Shown piece by piece: positions 50,081-57,939 of a stretch of 64,000 nucleotides of DNA (within the stretch, counting starts at the first letter, position 1; every line of letters starts with the position of its first letter). Position numbers and translations under genes: made by a program. The DNA comes from Collinsella tanakaei (GTDB lineage Bacteria > Actinomycetota > Coriobacteriia > Coriobacteriales > Coriobacteriaceae): assembly GCF_021531055.1 (NCBI RefSeq), contig NZ_JADYTL010000008.1, positions 1 through 64,000 of the forward strand, in the 5' to 3' direction. The notes beneath the pieces are model-generated. The model was not told the origin of the DNA. It was given only the letters and a program-made list of their open reading frames with translations, and made no database searches.

Positions 50081-51226
50081 TCACATCCTGTAGTTGTACA
50101 TCGGCTTTAAGGTATCGATAACATCTACCGTTTCCCCAATAGCGCTACGGATCTGTCCAAGCTCTCGATATGCAAAGGGAGCTTCGTCGAGTGTTTCGGC
50201 GGACATCGTGCTACTCCAAATACCACGCATCTCGCGCTTGAATTCAGAAAGCGTATGGCAATCTGCCGCATCGCTCCGCTTGAGAATGCGCCCCGCACCA
50301 TGAGGGGCGGAGTAGTTCCATGCCTCGTTACCGCGCCCCACGCCCAGAATGATGCCATCGCGCATGTTCGCAGGTATAAGTACGGTTTCTCCCGAGCGCG
50401 CAGAAATGGCGCCCTTGCGCAAGATACCGTCGCTTCCAATGAAATTATGGGCGCACGTTATCGTCGTCGAGCCATTCGCCTGAGGCGCCGCCTTCCACTT
50501 CATACCCCTCATAATCCGTCGTAACATGGCACGACGGCTCGGCTCGGCGAAGCGACACACAAGGCGCATGTCGGCCAGATACTCGTCGAGCAGATCGCCT
50601 TCAAGCCAGACCATCTCTCGCGGCACTTGTACGCCCGCGGCGAAGAGCTTCACCCGTCCCGCCAGCATGTACCAATCGTAGACCTGCGTACCCAAAATGC
50701 GACTTCCACTGTGGACCACAAGAAAGACCCTGCCGTCCTGCCCGCGATTCAGTTCGACAAAGTGATTGCCGCCGCCAAGCGTCCCCACAGCGCGAAGTAC
50801 GCGCTTAACTTGCACATGTTCGCGGCAACATAGACCCTCAAGCAGCTCTTTCGTTTCCAAAATCTCTGTATCGGCGCCCTCTCTCCGCGAATTGCCGGGC
50901 AACAGACGCACGTTTTCGCGCACGACCTTATCGAGCCTTGCGAAATCGATACCTCGCTTAACCTTAACCTCGACGGCGGAAATCCCGCAGCCGATGTCGT
51001 TGCCCACAAGCGCGGGCAGCACCCTATCTCCTACGGTCATCGTGAGCCCGATCGGCCCCACCTTGCCCGCATGCACATCGGGCATGATGCGAATCCTCGA
51101 GCCGGAGCACGCTTCTGTATCGCATATCATCTGGATTTGCGCACGTGCATGGTCGTCGATGACATGCGCGTCACCGCTTACGGTATACACAGTCGCCGCC
51201 GCATGGGCGCCCTCTATCTGAATCAT
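50081..51226 (-). CDS. rtcB2: RtcB family RNA ligase, PrfH-associated
   Basis: A 381-residue RNA ligase joining 2',3'-cyclic phosphate and 5'-OH ends with GTP and Mn2+. Metal ligands are in MPDVHAG (Asp50, His52), GNDIGCG (Cys80), TLGGGNHFVE and VHSGSR. The guanylated His lies in SAPHGAGR. AAAGGA precedes the start at 51226, while a longer frame lacks such a site. It forms an operon with prfH. The codon usage is a little less GC-rich than in the chromosome core. A second, only distantly similar RtcB is transcribed divergently. Confidence 0.92.
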   Translation of the reverse strand: MIQIEGAHAAATVYTVSGDAHVIDDHARAQIQMICDTEACSGSRIRIMPDVHAGKVGPIGLTMTVGDRVLPALVGNDIGCGISAVEVKVKRGIDFARLDKVVRENVRLLPGNSRREGADTEILETKELLEGLCCREHVQVKRVLRAVGTLGGGNHFVELNRGQDGRVFLVVHSGSRILGTQVYDWYMLAGRVKLFAAGVQVPREMVWLEGDLLDEYLADMRLVCRFAEPSRRAMLRRIMRGMKWKAAPQANGSTTITCAHNFIGSDGILRKGAISARSGETVLIPANMRDGIILGVGRGNEAWNYSAPHGAGRILKRSDAADCHTLSEFKREMRGIWSSTMSAETLDEAPFAYRELGQIRSAIGETVDVIDTLKPMYNYRM

Positions 51227-51463
51227 CGGCATCCTTTCCAAACTCCGACTTCGCCGCACACGCCCAGCATGCGCCCAAGCAACTCGATATCCACATCCCC
51301 GAGGTAAGGCCTCATGCTTATAAAGCCCCTTTCGGAGCGTCTTTCGCAACATGCGTGCATCTGATAGGCGTAGCTTATGGAAGAACATGGGTAAAATTCG
51401 TCCCATCAGCTGAGTAAGATGAGGCGTAACGACCTAAACGACATGCCAAGAAATGGAGGCGAG

Positions 51464-52666
51464 ATGTTCGGAATCAAGGGAGCGAACGCCACCGCCACCT
51501 GCTACGCCACGCAGATAGAAGATGCCGCCATCGAGCAGATCCGCACCATGTGCGATCAAGAATTCGTGCGCGGCTCGCGTATCGCCATCATGCCCGACGC
51601 GCATCCAGGCGCAGGCTGCACCATCGGCACCACCATGACCATCGTCGACAAGGTGGTTCCCAACTTGGTGGGCGTGGACATTGGCTGCGGCATGTACACG
51701 GTGAGCCTGGGACGCGAACAACTTGACCTCGCGCGCATCGATGAAGCGTGTCATTTCGTGCCATCGGGCAGGAACATCTGGGACGGGCGCCAGGAGCGCT
51801 TCCCTCTTACCGACTTTCGCTGCTACCGGTCACTCAAGGACGCAAAGCGCTTGGGTCGAGCCTTGGGTACACTCGGCGGCGGCAACCACTTCATCGAAAT
51901 CGACCGAGCACCAGATGGCGAGCAGTTCCTCGTCGTGCATTCCGGCAGCCGAAACCTCGGAACGCAAGTCGCCACGCTGTACCAAAACATCGCCATCGAC
52001 CTCAACCGCGGCAAAGGCGAGCTCTTCAAGCAGCGCGAAGCGTTGATCGTGCGCTACAAGGCAGAAGGTCGCCGCAGCGAAATCCAACCAGCGCTCAAAG
52101 AGCTGAACCGCTCGTTCGAGGCGAAGGAGCTCACCGCACCGGCGGAACTCTGCTGGCTCTACGGCGAATGGCTCGACGACTACCTGCACGACATGGAACT
52201 CTGCCAGCAGTTCGCGCGACGCAACCGTGAGCTCATCGCGCGCGTGGTGCTCGAGTGCGCAGGAATCACGCCGGGCGAGTCGTTCCACACCACACACAAC
52301 TACATCGATACGTCCGAGCGCATCCTGCGCAAGGGCGCTATTGCCGCACACAAGGGCGAGCGCGTGCTCATCCCCATCAACATGCGCGATGGCAGCATCA
52401 TCGCCACGGGGCGCGGCAATGCGGACTGGAACTGGTCCGCGCCGCACGGTGCGGGACGTCTGTTCTCGCGCACCGAGGCAAAACGGCGGCTGAACATGGA
52501 GGACTTCAAAGCCGCCATGGAGGGCATCTACACCACCTCAGTGCGTGAGGGCACACTCGACGAGGCGCCCATGGCGTACAAATCCATCGACGACATCATC
52601 GGCCCCATCGCGGATTCCGTGGACATCGAGGCGATCATCAAGCCGATCTACAACTTCAAGGCGTAG
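51464..52666 (+). CDS. rtcB: RtcB family RNA ligase
   Basis: A 400-residue RtcB. The metal set is MPDAHPG (Asp45, His47), VDIGCGM (Cys75), TLGGGNHFIE and VHSGSRNLG, and the GMP-accepting His is in SAPHGAGR. An extra helical segment (about 165-225, with KGELFKQREALIVRYKAEG) distinguishes it from the PrfH-linked copy. GGAGG precedes the start at 51464. A WYL regulator gene follows in the same direction. It may repair tRNA or other RNAs cut by stress-induced nucleases. Confidence 0.92.
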   Translation: MFGIKGANATATCYATQIEDAAIEQIRTMCDQEFVRGSRIAIMPDAHPGAGCTIGTTMTIVDKVVPNLVGVDIGCGMYTVSLGREQLDLARIDEACHFVPSGRNIWDGRQERFPLTDFRCYRSLKDAKRLGRALGTLGGGNHFIEIDRAPDGEQFLVVHSGSRNLGTQVATLYQNIAIDLNRGKGELFKQREALIVRYKAEGRRSEIQPALKELNRSFEAKELTAPAELCWLYGEWLDDYLHDMELCQQFARRNRELIARVVLECAGITPGESFHTTHNYIDTSERILRKGAIAAHKGERVLIPINMRDGSIIATGRGNADWNWSAPHGAGRLFSRTEAKRRLNMEDFKAAMEGIYTTSVREGTLDEAPMAYKSIDDIIGPIADSVDIEAIIKPIYNFKA

Positions 52667-52749
52667 GCACCGGAGCTCCCGTGATTCGGCGGCGTACGAG
52701 GAAAGCTATAATGCGGCGTAACGGTATCGCTCTAGAGAGGTTGCGTCGC

Positions 52750-53823
52750 ATGAACCCTAAGCAGCCCAAGAAGATGCTCATCCTCGATATCCTCGAGGTG
52801 CTGCGCAAGCACTCGGATGCCGATCATCGGCTGAGCCAGCGAGATGTTATCGATCTGCTCGAGCGCGACTTCGGCATGAAAGCAGACCGCAAGGCCATCG
52901 CGCGCAACATAGCCGATCTCATCGACGATGGGTACCCGATTGGCTACCGCGAGGTGCCACGTACAACGCGCAATTCCAAGACGGGCGAGGAGCGCACCGC
53001 GAATATCGTGACCGATTACTATCTTGAGCACGACTTTACCGATGCGGAACTTCGCCTGCTCATCGACGGCCTTATCTTCTCGCGGCATATCTCCCCCGCC
53101 CAACGGCGCGGCCTCATCGATAAGCTTGAGAATCTTTCCAGCAAGTACTTCAAGTCGCACATGACGCACGTGAACGCCATGCCCAAGGACCGCACGGACA
53201 ACAAGCAGCTCTTCTATACCATCGAGCTGCTCGACGAGGCCATCAGTCGCAAGCGGAAGGTCTCCTTCAAGTACCTCTCCATCGGCACGGACAAGAAGGC
53301 GCACCCGCGCTGCCGCCCCGACGGAACCGAGCGCGTCTACGTGTGCACGCCCTACCAGATGGCCGTCAACGAGGGAAAGTACTACCTCATCTGCAACTAC
53401 GACAAGTACGACGACATCACCAACTACCGGATCGACCGCATCATGGACCTGGAGATCCTTGACGAGCGCGGCAAGCCGTTCAGCTCCCTTGGCAAGGCTG
53501 GCGGCAAGAACCTCGACCTCGGCAAGTACATGCGCGAGCACATCCACATGTACGCCGGCGGCACCGCGCGCGTGACGTTTAGGATCGTGCGTCGCATGGC
53601 AGGCGACATCGTCGACATCTTTGGCGACGGCGTGCGCTTCTTCAACGAGACGGACGACCACGTGGACGTCGAGGCCTACGTGAACGAGAGCGCCATGGTC
53701 CGCTTTGGCCGCAGCAACGCCCCGGACGTGGTGGTGCTGTCGCCGCAGCACCTGGCGGACGAGATTGGCCGGCAACTACATGCGGCTGCGGAGGCGTATG
53801 AATTAGAAAAGGAACTGGAGTAG
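52750..53823 (+). CDS. WYL-domain transcriptional regulator
   Basis: A 357-residue regulator with an N-terminal winged HTH (ILDILEVLRKHSDADHRLSQ, then DVIDLLERDFGM with KADRKAIARNI) and a WYL domain (about 165-250, core YTIELLDEAISRKRKVSFKY and later TPYQMAVNEGKYYLICNY). The usual W-Y-L reads K-Y-YL here. The C-terminal WCX part follows. WYL regulators sense nucleic-acid or nucleotide ligands and often control DNA-damage or phage-defence genes. TATAAT lies at 52707-52712 and the ATG at 52750 follows GAGAGG. It probably governs the adjacent rtcB/prfH genes. Confidence 0.88.
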   Translation: MNPKQPKKMLILDILEVLRKHSDADHRLSQRDVIDLLERDFGMKADRKAIARNIADLIDDGYPIGYREVPRTTRNSKTGEERTANIVTDYYLEHDFTDAELRLLIDGLIFSRHISPAQRRGLIDKLENLSSKYFKSHMTHVNAMPKDRTDNKQLFYTIELLDEAISRKRKVSFKYLSIGTDKKAHPRCRPDGTERVYVCTPYQMAVNEGKYYLICNYDKYDDITNYRIDRIMDLEILDERGKPFSSLGKAGGKNLDLGKYMREHIHMYAGGTARVTFRIVRRMAGDIVDIFGDGVRFFNETDDHVDVEAYVNESAMVRFGRSNAPDVVVLSPQHLADEIGRQLHAAAEAYELEKELE

Positions 53824-53860
53824 GAGCCATCGTGCTGTGAATCAATTCTCCGCCGCAGCA

Positions 53861-55045
53861 CTATTCTCTTTCTTTATGCAGTCGTGCTATTCTCCGCTTC
53901 ATCACATACCAATTCAGGGCGGAGAGCGACTTACACGCGTGCCTCTCGAGACCAATGAGGAATTCATCAACGAACTCATCATCACAGAGATCGCGGTGCT
54001 CTTTAAAGAAAGTAAGTAACTTGCTGTATGGGATCAAGGTATACTTCGTCCCGCTCACGTGCTCTGAAATAGTAGTTTTTTCATAGTCGGGAACAAACAG
54101 GAAAAAGCCAGCATTCTTCGGATGTTCTTTAGACTCATTCTCTACTATTTTTATATAGTTATCGAGCTGTGACTTTGAACCATCAGCACTCAATCCGTTT
54201 ATTCCGGATCGTATTTTATTTTCAATAACAATGATATTTGTACTGTTTTCGAGCCATAAATCGATATGCTTGTACTCTCTCCTTACTACCCACTCTCCTC
54301 CATCTTGCGAGATGCTAGGTCCAAGTACTTCTTTGGCAAACTGGTCAACTACTCCCGTGAAACGAAAGTAATGTGCAAGCAGATTAGAGAACACCAACTC
54401 GTCGTACTCCTTGTGAATCACTTCAAGAAACGATTTTCGCGTTAACAGCTCGTCGCCTCCCTTAGCATTGCCTACAGGAAGCATCGATTCATATTGCGGC
54501 TTCTCCCAGTTATCCTCGTTTTCGATTATGGAGCGAAGCGTTTCATACCAGTTATTCTGACAAGACGCTAAACCAGTTTCGAGATTGGATTTCGAATAAT
54601 ATCGACGCACTCTTTGAACAAGCTCATGGTTATCAACTTTCCTAGGAAGAGTAAATTCTTCCTTTTTTGGAACGAAATAGTTATCTTCGTCAACAACCCA
54701 GATGCGGCCTAGTGATTTGTCAGCTTCGCTTCGATAGGTGTTCCTGCTGAACAAATCTCCGAATGTAATATCTCCAGCTTCAATATTATCGGCAAGAGGA
54801 ATGGGAAGGATAGGGCCTTTTGCACAGGCAAGCACCTCATACCCCCACTTCCCGAGATAGCGGACAAATAGCACTGCATCTATCTCCTTGTAGCGGGAAA
54901 TGTCACTCCCATTTGGTATAAACAGATATTTTTTGCCATTAAATGCAGGAAGATAGTTAATCGCTTCATGACCGACGTTTTCGCCTTCATTTAAATATCC
55001 GCCTGCAAATAGTTTGCTGACCAAAATTGTTCCATTCGCACTCAT
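53861..55045 (-). CDS. PD-(D/E)XK nuclease superfamily protein (PDDEXK_4-like)
   Basis: A 394-residue protein, much richer in A/T than its surroundings. The nuclease core lies at about 215-330: Glu216 in YDELVFSNLLAHYF, Asp262 in HIDLWLEN and the E275-N-K277 pair in IIVIENKI, followed by SQLDNYIK. This is the PDDEXK_4 pattern. Residues 1-165 are an unrecognised domain. GAGGG stands before the ATG. It is the only gene in the window with such low GC, which suggests recent transfer. It lies at the edge of a defence-like island and could be a restriction or abortive-infection effector. Confidence 0.72.
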   Translation of the reverse strand: MSANGTILVSKLFAGGYLNEGENVGHEAINYLPAFNGKKYLFIPNGSDISRYKEIDAVLFVRYLGKWGYEVLACAKGPILPIPLADNIEAGDITFGDLFSRNTYRSEADKSLGRIWVVDEDNYFVPKKEEFTLPRKVDNHELVQRVRRYYSKSNLETGLASCQNNWYETLRSIIENEDNWEKPQYESMLPVGNAKGGDELLTRKSFLEVIHKEYDELVFSNLLAHYFRFTGVVDQFAKEVLGPSISQDGGEWVVRREYKHIDLWLENSTNIIVIENKIRSGINGLSADGSKSQLDNYIKIVENESKEHPKNAGFFLFVPDYEKTTISEHVSGTKYTLIPYSKLLTFFKEHRDLCDDEFVDEFLIGLERHACKSLSALNWYVMKRRIARLHKERE

Positions 55046-55097
55046 AGACCCTCTATTTCTCCTGAGCTGATTCTGGATTCTATTTCCTTAGCGACTC

Positions 55098-55382
55098 TCA
55101 CCTGAGCAGCTCGTCATGCGAGCCCGTTCGAGTGAGTACGAGCTGAAGCTCATCCTCGTTGATGCGGTAAATCAAAAGCCAATCGCCCGAGATGTGTAAC
55201 TCTCGATACCCGTTCCACTCACCCTTGAGTGCGTGATCGCGGTATCGGGTTCTCAGCGCATCCGCATCTTGGGCGACAAGCGTCTGTACCGCTGCCTCGA
55301 AGAGGCTCATGTTGTAATGCTTCTTGACCAGCGCCTTGTAGTCGCGCTTGAAGCGCGGGGTACGGAGGATGGACTTAATCAT
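55098..55382 (-). CDS. yafQ: YafQ-family mRNA interferase toxin
   Basis: A 94-residue RelE-superfamily ribonuclease that would cut mRNA on the ribosome. The catalytic residues known for E. coli YafQ are found at nearly identical positions: His50, His63, Asp67, Trp68 and a C-terminal His at 89 (TGSHDELLR). The ATG at 55382 overlaps the antitoxin's stop by eight bases, and a longer frame starting within the antitoxin gene is rejected. It is encoded with a Phd/YefM-type antitoxin rather than the usual DinJ. Confidence 0.9.
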   Translation of the reverse strand: MIKSILRTPRFKRDYKALVKKHYNMSLFEAAVQTLVAQDADALRTRYRDHALKGEWNGYRELHISGDWLLIYRINEDELQLVLTRTGSHDELLR

Positions 55383-55653
55383 TGAGATCCGCCATGAGGT
55401 CTTCGACACTCTCGAACTTCTCGCCTATCCCATGTTCCGCCTCATAGCGCGCCTCGAGGTTCGCCAGACGCTTCTCCGCCTCGCAGAACTCGCGGTAATC
55501 GTGAACGCTGATGATGAAGTACGTCGGCTCGCTGTTCTTCAGCACGGTGACGGGGACACCGTCGGCGACCTTCGCAAACTCGGCGCTGGCTCCTCCCCTG
55601 CTGAACTTGCTGATGGGAACCATGGTGTCGAGAGGGACGGTAATCTGGCTCAT
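55375..55653 (-). CDS. Phd/YefM-family antitoxin
   Basis: A 92-residue antitoxin. The N-terminal half is the Phd/YefM fold (VPISKFSRGGASAEFAKV, then PVTVLKNSEPTYFIISVHDY). The C-terminal acidic tail (FESVEDLMADLND) should wrap the toxin. AGGAGG precedes the ATG. It overlaps the toxin gene, and a palindromic operator lies directly at its promoter, so the pair should repress itself. Confidence 0.9.
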   Translation of the reverse strand: MSQITVPLDTMVPISKFSRGGASAEFAKVADGVPVTVLKNSEPTYFIISVHDYREFCEAEKRLANLEARYEAEHGIGEKFESVEDLMADLND

Positions 55654-55664
55654 CTGATGCCTCC

Positions 55665-55697
55665 TATTCACATGTATCTTTTCATGTGAATAGTATA
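55665..55697 (-). promoter_or_regulatory. Operator and -10 box of the YefM/YafQ pair
   Basis: TATTCACATG (55665-55674) and CATGTGAATA (55683-55692) form a perfect inverted repeat with eight bases between. On the minus strand TATACT (55697-55692) touches it. Antitoxin binding here would block transcription start. Confidence 0.82.
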
Positions 55698-55775
55698 CCC
55701 AGAGCAGCGCGACATGAGCCATAGATGCTCTCATCAAAATGCGACTCCTCTAGCGTCATACGTCACTCGCCTTGA

Positions 55776-56480
55776 TTACTCAGTAAACAAAGGATTTGAG
55801 TCCTTCATCGCAGCCTCGATTCCAAACCTTTCCATGCATGCATCGGAAACAAGAGAGAGGTCATCTCGGAGAATCCGCTGTGTCTCCGCCGGATACCTCA
55901 CCACTTCATCGCAAAACCTCTTGAAACCCAGCGAACACATTGCCGCAGGCGAAATACTCAGCCCAAAATCCATCTTCCCGCTATCGAAGAACGAATGCTT
56001 GAGCTTACACATTTCTCGCTCCATATGCACCCTGGCATCAGAGAACTTCAGTTCAGAGAAAAGGAAGTCGATGTTTGCCTCGGACAGCTGAATCCAATAC
56101 GGAATCCTAACCGTATCGATGTGCAGGTGCCTGAATAGCGCATCCTGCTCTTCATCCTTAACAATCTTAAACGGCTTTGTGTAGTGGCTGATGTCATCAA
56201 CCTCAACAATGATTCGCAAGCTCTCTGAGAATGCTGCCGGCTTGACATGCTTTCTTATTTTAAGCACGCCTCCAGCCGACAGCTCTTCTTGGATGGTCTC
56301 GGGAATTGGAATGCAGTATCTCCAATCTTTGACGTCTGGAAAGATCGCATATAGGTATTGCGACAGAGGCGAGTGCCGGCGAGAGTCAAAGAATTCGCCA
56401 CAGAACTTGCGCAGATACTTCCAACGAGCGCTTTCTGCATCTTCGCGAGCGCTCTTCCTTATGTCCTCAAACTTACCCAT
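55776..56480 (-). CDS. Vsr/DUF559-like putative endonuclease
   Basis: A 234-residue protein with moderately low GC. Residues 88-130 (RIIVEVDDISHYTKP, then DEEQDALFRHLHIDTVRIPYW) resemble the Vsr/DUF559/EDxHD endonuclease core: V-E-V-D-G-x-x-H, later D, then an L-x-x-x-G-x-x-V-x-R-x-P/x-W strand. The G is replaced by D95 and the R-D pair by EEQD, so activity is not assured. It is the last gene of the peptide-Doc-PRT operon, 24 bases after the PRT gene. A restriction, repair or effector nuclease is possible. Confidence 0.55.
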   Translation of the reverse strand: MGKFEDIRKSAREDAESARWKYLRKFCGEFFDSRRHSPLSQYLYAIFPDVKDWRYCIPIPETIQEELSAGGVLKIRKHVKPAAFSESLRIIVEVDDISHYTKPFKIVKDEEQDALFRHLHIDTVRIPYWIQLSEANIDFLFSELKFSDARVHMEREMCKLKHSFFDSGKMDFGLSISPAAMCSLGFKRFCDEVVRYPAETQRILRDDLSLVSDACMERFGIEAAMKDSNPLFTE

Positions 56481-56504
56481 ATCACTTCAGTCCGTCACGT
56501 TCGA

Positions 56505-57326
56505 TCAGCCAATCTCTGGCCTGCCAACCAGCGTGAACACGTACACCTCGAGGCTCGGGTTAAGCTTGCCGAGCATGCGGAGAATCTCGTTCAGCGTCGA
56601 GCCGGACGTGTTGACGTCATCGACCACCAACACGCTGGCGCCATGCATGTCGCGCAGCTTCTCGTACTGTATAACCTGCTCTTTGTTGAACCCGAGGAAG
56701 TTCATGATGTAGGGGCGATACTTCGTCTTGACCGCCTTTGATAGCGAGAAGTACTCCCCTGCGCGGATCGACGGAAGAAGCACTCTCCTTATGTAGCACC
56801 TCATCTGGTGATACCTGCTGTCAAAGCCGTGATCGCTCTTGAACGCGTACCGCCGGTCGAACTTCTCCCAATCAAAACCAACCTCCGAAGGCGGTTGCTT
56901 CACAAGCTCCAGAGAGACGCCCTCGATCTCATGCGATGTCCATTCGTCAATCTGCTCGACCATCTTATTTACGAGTGGGCTTCGCCCCGAAACGGGATAC
57001 ACGAAGAAGTCGATCGTCGCTAGGTTTACTTGCTCGTTCAGGAGAGCAAGCGGCGCGTTGATGAACTTCCTGAGATAACCCTCTGGGATGACGTTCTGCC
57101 CCAATCCCTTGATGTCCTCAAGAAACGCCCGACGGTCCGATGGGCGCGCGTCTGGCTTGAACTCATAGCCAAACCAGTAGGCTCTTCCCTTGAACGTGCC
57201 GCGAACGAGCGTCGGCGCTCGAAGGTCAACGACGCTCATGAGGCTCTCGGTGTCCCAATGGTACTGTTTGACACCGTTTTCCACCGTCATGTGCGCAGCG
57301 CCGTGATGGCTTCCCGCATCAGCCAT
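56505..57326 (-). CDS. Phosphoribosyltransferase-like protein
   Basis: A 273-residue protein. The C-terminal part has the PRPP-binding loop SVLVVDDVNTSGSTL (231-245), close to the classic V-x-x-V-D-D-V-x-x-T/S-G-x-T. The first 190 residues contain conserved-looking tracts (GRAYWFGYEFKP, IDFFVYPVSGRSPLVNKM) that I cannot assign. The start at 57326 lies four bases from the Doc stop and follows AGGTG. Stand-alone PRTases of this kind are found in predicted conflict systems next to nucleases and ATPases. Here the partners are Doc and a Vsr-like protein. The substrate is unknown. Confidence 0.65.
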   Translation of the reverse strand: MADAGSHHGAAHMTVENGVKQYHWDTESLMSVVDLRAPTLVRGTFKGRAYWFGYEFKPDARPSDRRAFLEDIKGLGQNVIPEGYLRKFINAPLALLNEQVNLATIDFFVYPVSGRSPLVNKMVEQIDEWTSHEIEGVSLELVKQPPSEVGFDWEKFDRRYAFKSDHGFDSRYHQMRCYIRRVLLPSIRAGEYFSLSKAVKTKYRPYIMNFLGFNKEQVIQYEKLRDMHGASVLVVDDVNTSGSTLNEILRMLGKLNPSLEVYVFTLVGRPEIG

Positions 57327-57330
57327 AAGT

Positions 57331-57717
57331 TCACCTTTCACCTGTCTCTTGCCGTACAAAACCGAGCAACTCCCGATAGCCCTTTGACCCGGAGGCGACA
57401 CCCAAGATGGTGTCGAGAAGATCTCTCGCGGCGGGCCTGAATGCATGCCCTTCCCTACGAAGAAGCACGCCAAGAAGAAGCGCACCGGCACGCTTGTTGC
57501 CATCAGTGAACGGATGCTGGGTCACGATCTCAAAACAAAGGCGTGCGATCTTCTCCTCTGGGGTCGGGTAGAGCCCGACGCCGCCGAAGGTCTGCCAGGG
57601 TTGTGCGAGCGCTGCGTCAAGCAAGCCTGCATCCCTCAGGCCCATCGAGCCACCAAACCGTTCGATAGCACGCCTATGCAGGGCAAAGGCAATCTCTCTG
57701 GAGAACGGCCCCGTCAT
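57331..57717 (-). CDS. doc: Doc (Fic-superfamily) toxin
   Basis: A 128-residue Doc-type protein. The Fic loop HPFTDGNKR (68-76) matches the Doc form H-x-F-x-D-x-NKR. Doc of phage P1 phosphorylates EF-Tu with ATP and halts translation. The flanking IERFGGSMGLRDAGLLDAALAQP start is typical of death-on-curing proteins. Its ATG overlaps the stop of a 32-residue acidic peptide gene (ATGA), which takes the place of the Phd antitoxin. The PRT and Vsr-like genes follow in the same operon. Confidence 0.9.
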   Translation of the reverse strand: MTGPFSREIAFALHRRAIERFGGSMGLRDAGLLDAALAQPWQTFGGVGLYPTPEEKIARLCFEIVTQHPFTDGNKRAGALLLGVLLRREGHAFRPAARDLLDTILGVASGSKGYRELLGFVRQETGER

Positions 57718-57812
57718 CTAGCAAGCTCCTCGAAAACGTCCGCATACTCGTCCATGAACTCGTCTGCGTCCTCGATGTAGCCGAAGCCCTTCCCGGCGTC
57801 TACGTCGCTCAT
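57714..57812 (-). CDS. 32-residue acidic micro-antitoxin candidate
   Basis: A 99-base gene encodes a 32-residue peptide that is about 40 percent Asp/Glu (MSDVDAGKGFGYIEDADE at the start, FEELAR at the end). GGAAGGA precedes the ATG by six bases, and its TGA overlaps the Doc start as ATGA. Position and charge suggest it is a minimal antitoxin consisting only of the toxin-wrapping part of Phd, without a DNA-binding domain. A (S/T)xxxE(G/N) Fic-inhibition motif is not seen. A TTG start 18 bases upstream is the alternative. No other antitoxin candidate is nearby. Confidence 0.65.
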   Translation of the reverse strand: MSDVDAGKGFGYIEDADEFMDEYADVFEELAR

Positions 57813-57939
57813 CGCCCGTCCTTCCCGCAAGTTAAATGAACTCCAAATAGAAAGCTACTGAGGGCTATGGGACAGAAACGACTCATGCTAATCCATACCC
57901 TGAGATGTAGTCAGGAAGCCCCCGTACAAAGGAGCAGAC

